In this document: positions 6,090 to 6,409 of the stretch, piece after piece
Numbering within the stretch: position 1 is the first letter of the stretch
How the letters are laid out: every line of letters starts with the position of its first letter
From: Lachnospiraceae bacterium
GTDB taxonomy: Bacteria; Bacillota; Clostridia; Lachnospirales; Lachnospiraceae
Reading direction: 5' to 3'
NCBI GenBank assembly: GCA_024403585.1
Contig: JAKSRN010000109.1
Span: 1-6,409, forward strand
Length of the DNA stretch: 6,409 bases
The notes under the pieces: generated by a model
Database searches by the model: none
The model's input: only the letters and a program-made list of their open reading frames with translations
What the model was told of the DNA's origin: nothing
Made by a program: the position numbers and the translations under genes

Positions 6090-6409
6090 TTATTATGCAA
6101 GACAGCTGCTTATGCAGCAGAGAATTCATTATGCCAGTGCGATCATGGCAGCACTGCTTATACTTGCCACAGGCATTGTAGTGTTCAAGGCAATAAAGGA
6201 CCGAAGGAGAAGGCGGGCGGTAACCAGTTTACTGCTTGTCGTGTTCCTTAGCCTGGGGATGGGACAGAAGAGCTACGCAGAAGCAAGCACGCATGAGAAG
6301 CAGTCCGTGGGTTGGCATGATCGAAAAGAAGTTTTGCGCGAGCAAGAAGATGCTTTGCACGAGCAAGGAGATGCTTTGCACGAGCAAGGAGATGCTTTGC
6401 ACGAGCAAG
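6079..6409 (+). CDS. Small membrane/secreted protein with heptapeptide repeats (partial, runs off the right edge)
   Basis: I do not recognise this protein. The 110 visible residues start with a short polar head (MGDNYYARQLLMQQ). A first hydrophobic helix follows at about 19-37, then a basic loop KDRRRRR (40-46) and a second hydrophobic stretch (47-61) ending in a signal-peptidase-like site (SYA before EAS, about 65-70). The remainder is hydrophilic and enters tandem seven-residue units: KEVLREQ, EDALHEQ, GDALHEQ, GDALHEQ. The basic loop suggests the first helix exits inward and the second acts as a signal or anchor, placing the repeats outside the cell. The ATG is preceded by AAGGAG (6065-6070) with an 8-nt spacer, inside the 3' end of the kinase gene. 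The overlap implies coexpression with the kinase, and perhaps a role as its partner or substrate. The family and full length are unknown. Confidence 0.8.
   Translation, partial: MGDNYYARQLLMQQRIHYASAIMAALLILATGIVVFKAIKDRRRRRAVTSLLLVVFLSLGMGQKSYAEASTHEKQSVGWHDRKEVLREQEDALHEQGDALHEQGDALHEQ
6325..6408 (+). repeat. 21-bp tandem repeat, four units, continuing past the window edge
   Basis: Four in-frame 21-bp units occur at 6325-6345, 6346-6366, 6367-6387 and 6388-6408. The first is diverged, the last two are identical, and the second differs from them at two bases of its first codon. Within each unit CTTTGC and GCAAGG can pair as a 6-bp stem (one G-U pair) around an ACGA loop, so the mRNA can form a row of small hairpins. 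The near identity of the units at the DNA level suggests recent expansion. The array reaches the window end, so the copy number is not known. Confidence 0.9.

Noticed and set aside
6325..6409. CRISPR array at the right edge
   Set aside because: The 21-bp units are directly adjacent with no unique spacers and stay in frame with the upstream coding sequence.

Overview
The window reads as low-to-mid-GC Firmicute chromosome, most likely Lachnospiraceae (Blautia/Dorea/Mediterraneibacter-like). The case rests on strong AGGAGG-type ribosome sites, TTGnnn/TATAAT promoters, an AzgA-type purine permease, a DUF3786-like protein and a Hanks-type kinase ending its domain with a GTTGFAAPEQYG motif. The genus is an inference. 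I see no rRNA, tRNA, CRISPR array, insertion sequence or phage gene.

Layout. Bases 1-4000 are coded on the minus strand. From right to left they hold a DUF3786-like gene (3277-3885), an Sfp-type 4'-phosphopantetheinyl transferase (2516-3226), an NCS2 purine permease (1053-2408) and an AraC-family regulator cut by the left edge (1-848). The first two probably form one transcript, being 50 nt apart with no terminator or good promoter between them. The permease has its own promoter (2454-2481) and a strong 18-bp hairpin terminator (979-1022). The AraC gene has a separate promoter just past that hairpin, with a perfect 7-bp-arm palindrome over its -10 element, which looks like an operator.

A 383-bp divergent intergenic region (3886-4268) separates these from a plus-strand operon. 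It holds a foldable leader before the DUF3786-like gene, a good plus-strand promoter (4097-4125), and a 5' untranslated region with an imperfect dyad and overlapping, mutually exclusive hairpins.

The plus-strand operon starts with a 606-aa membrane-anchored Ser/Thr protein kinase (GTG start, 4269-6089). Its DFG motif is replaced by DLE, and the usual helix-C glutamate seems to be missing. Its end overlaps by 11 nt the next gene (6079 to the right edge), a small membrane protein with two hydrophobic segments. That protein runs into a 21-bp tandem repeat encoding seven-residue units, in which each DNA unit also carries a short inverted repeat.

Most unusual parts: the atypical kinase translationally linked to a repeat-bearing membrane protein, and the RNA-structured intergenic region in front of it. 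The other genes are recognisable family members. Nothing in the window by itself proves a new system.
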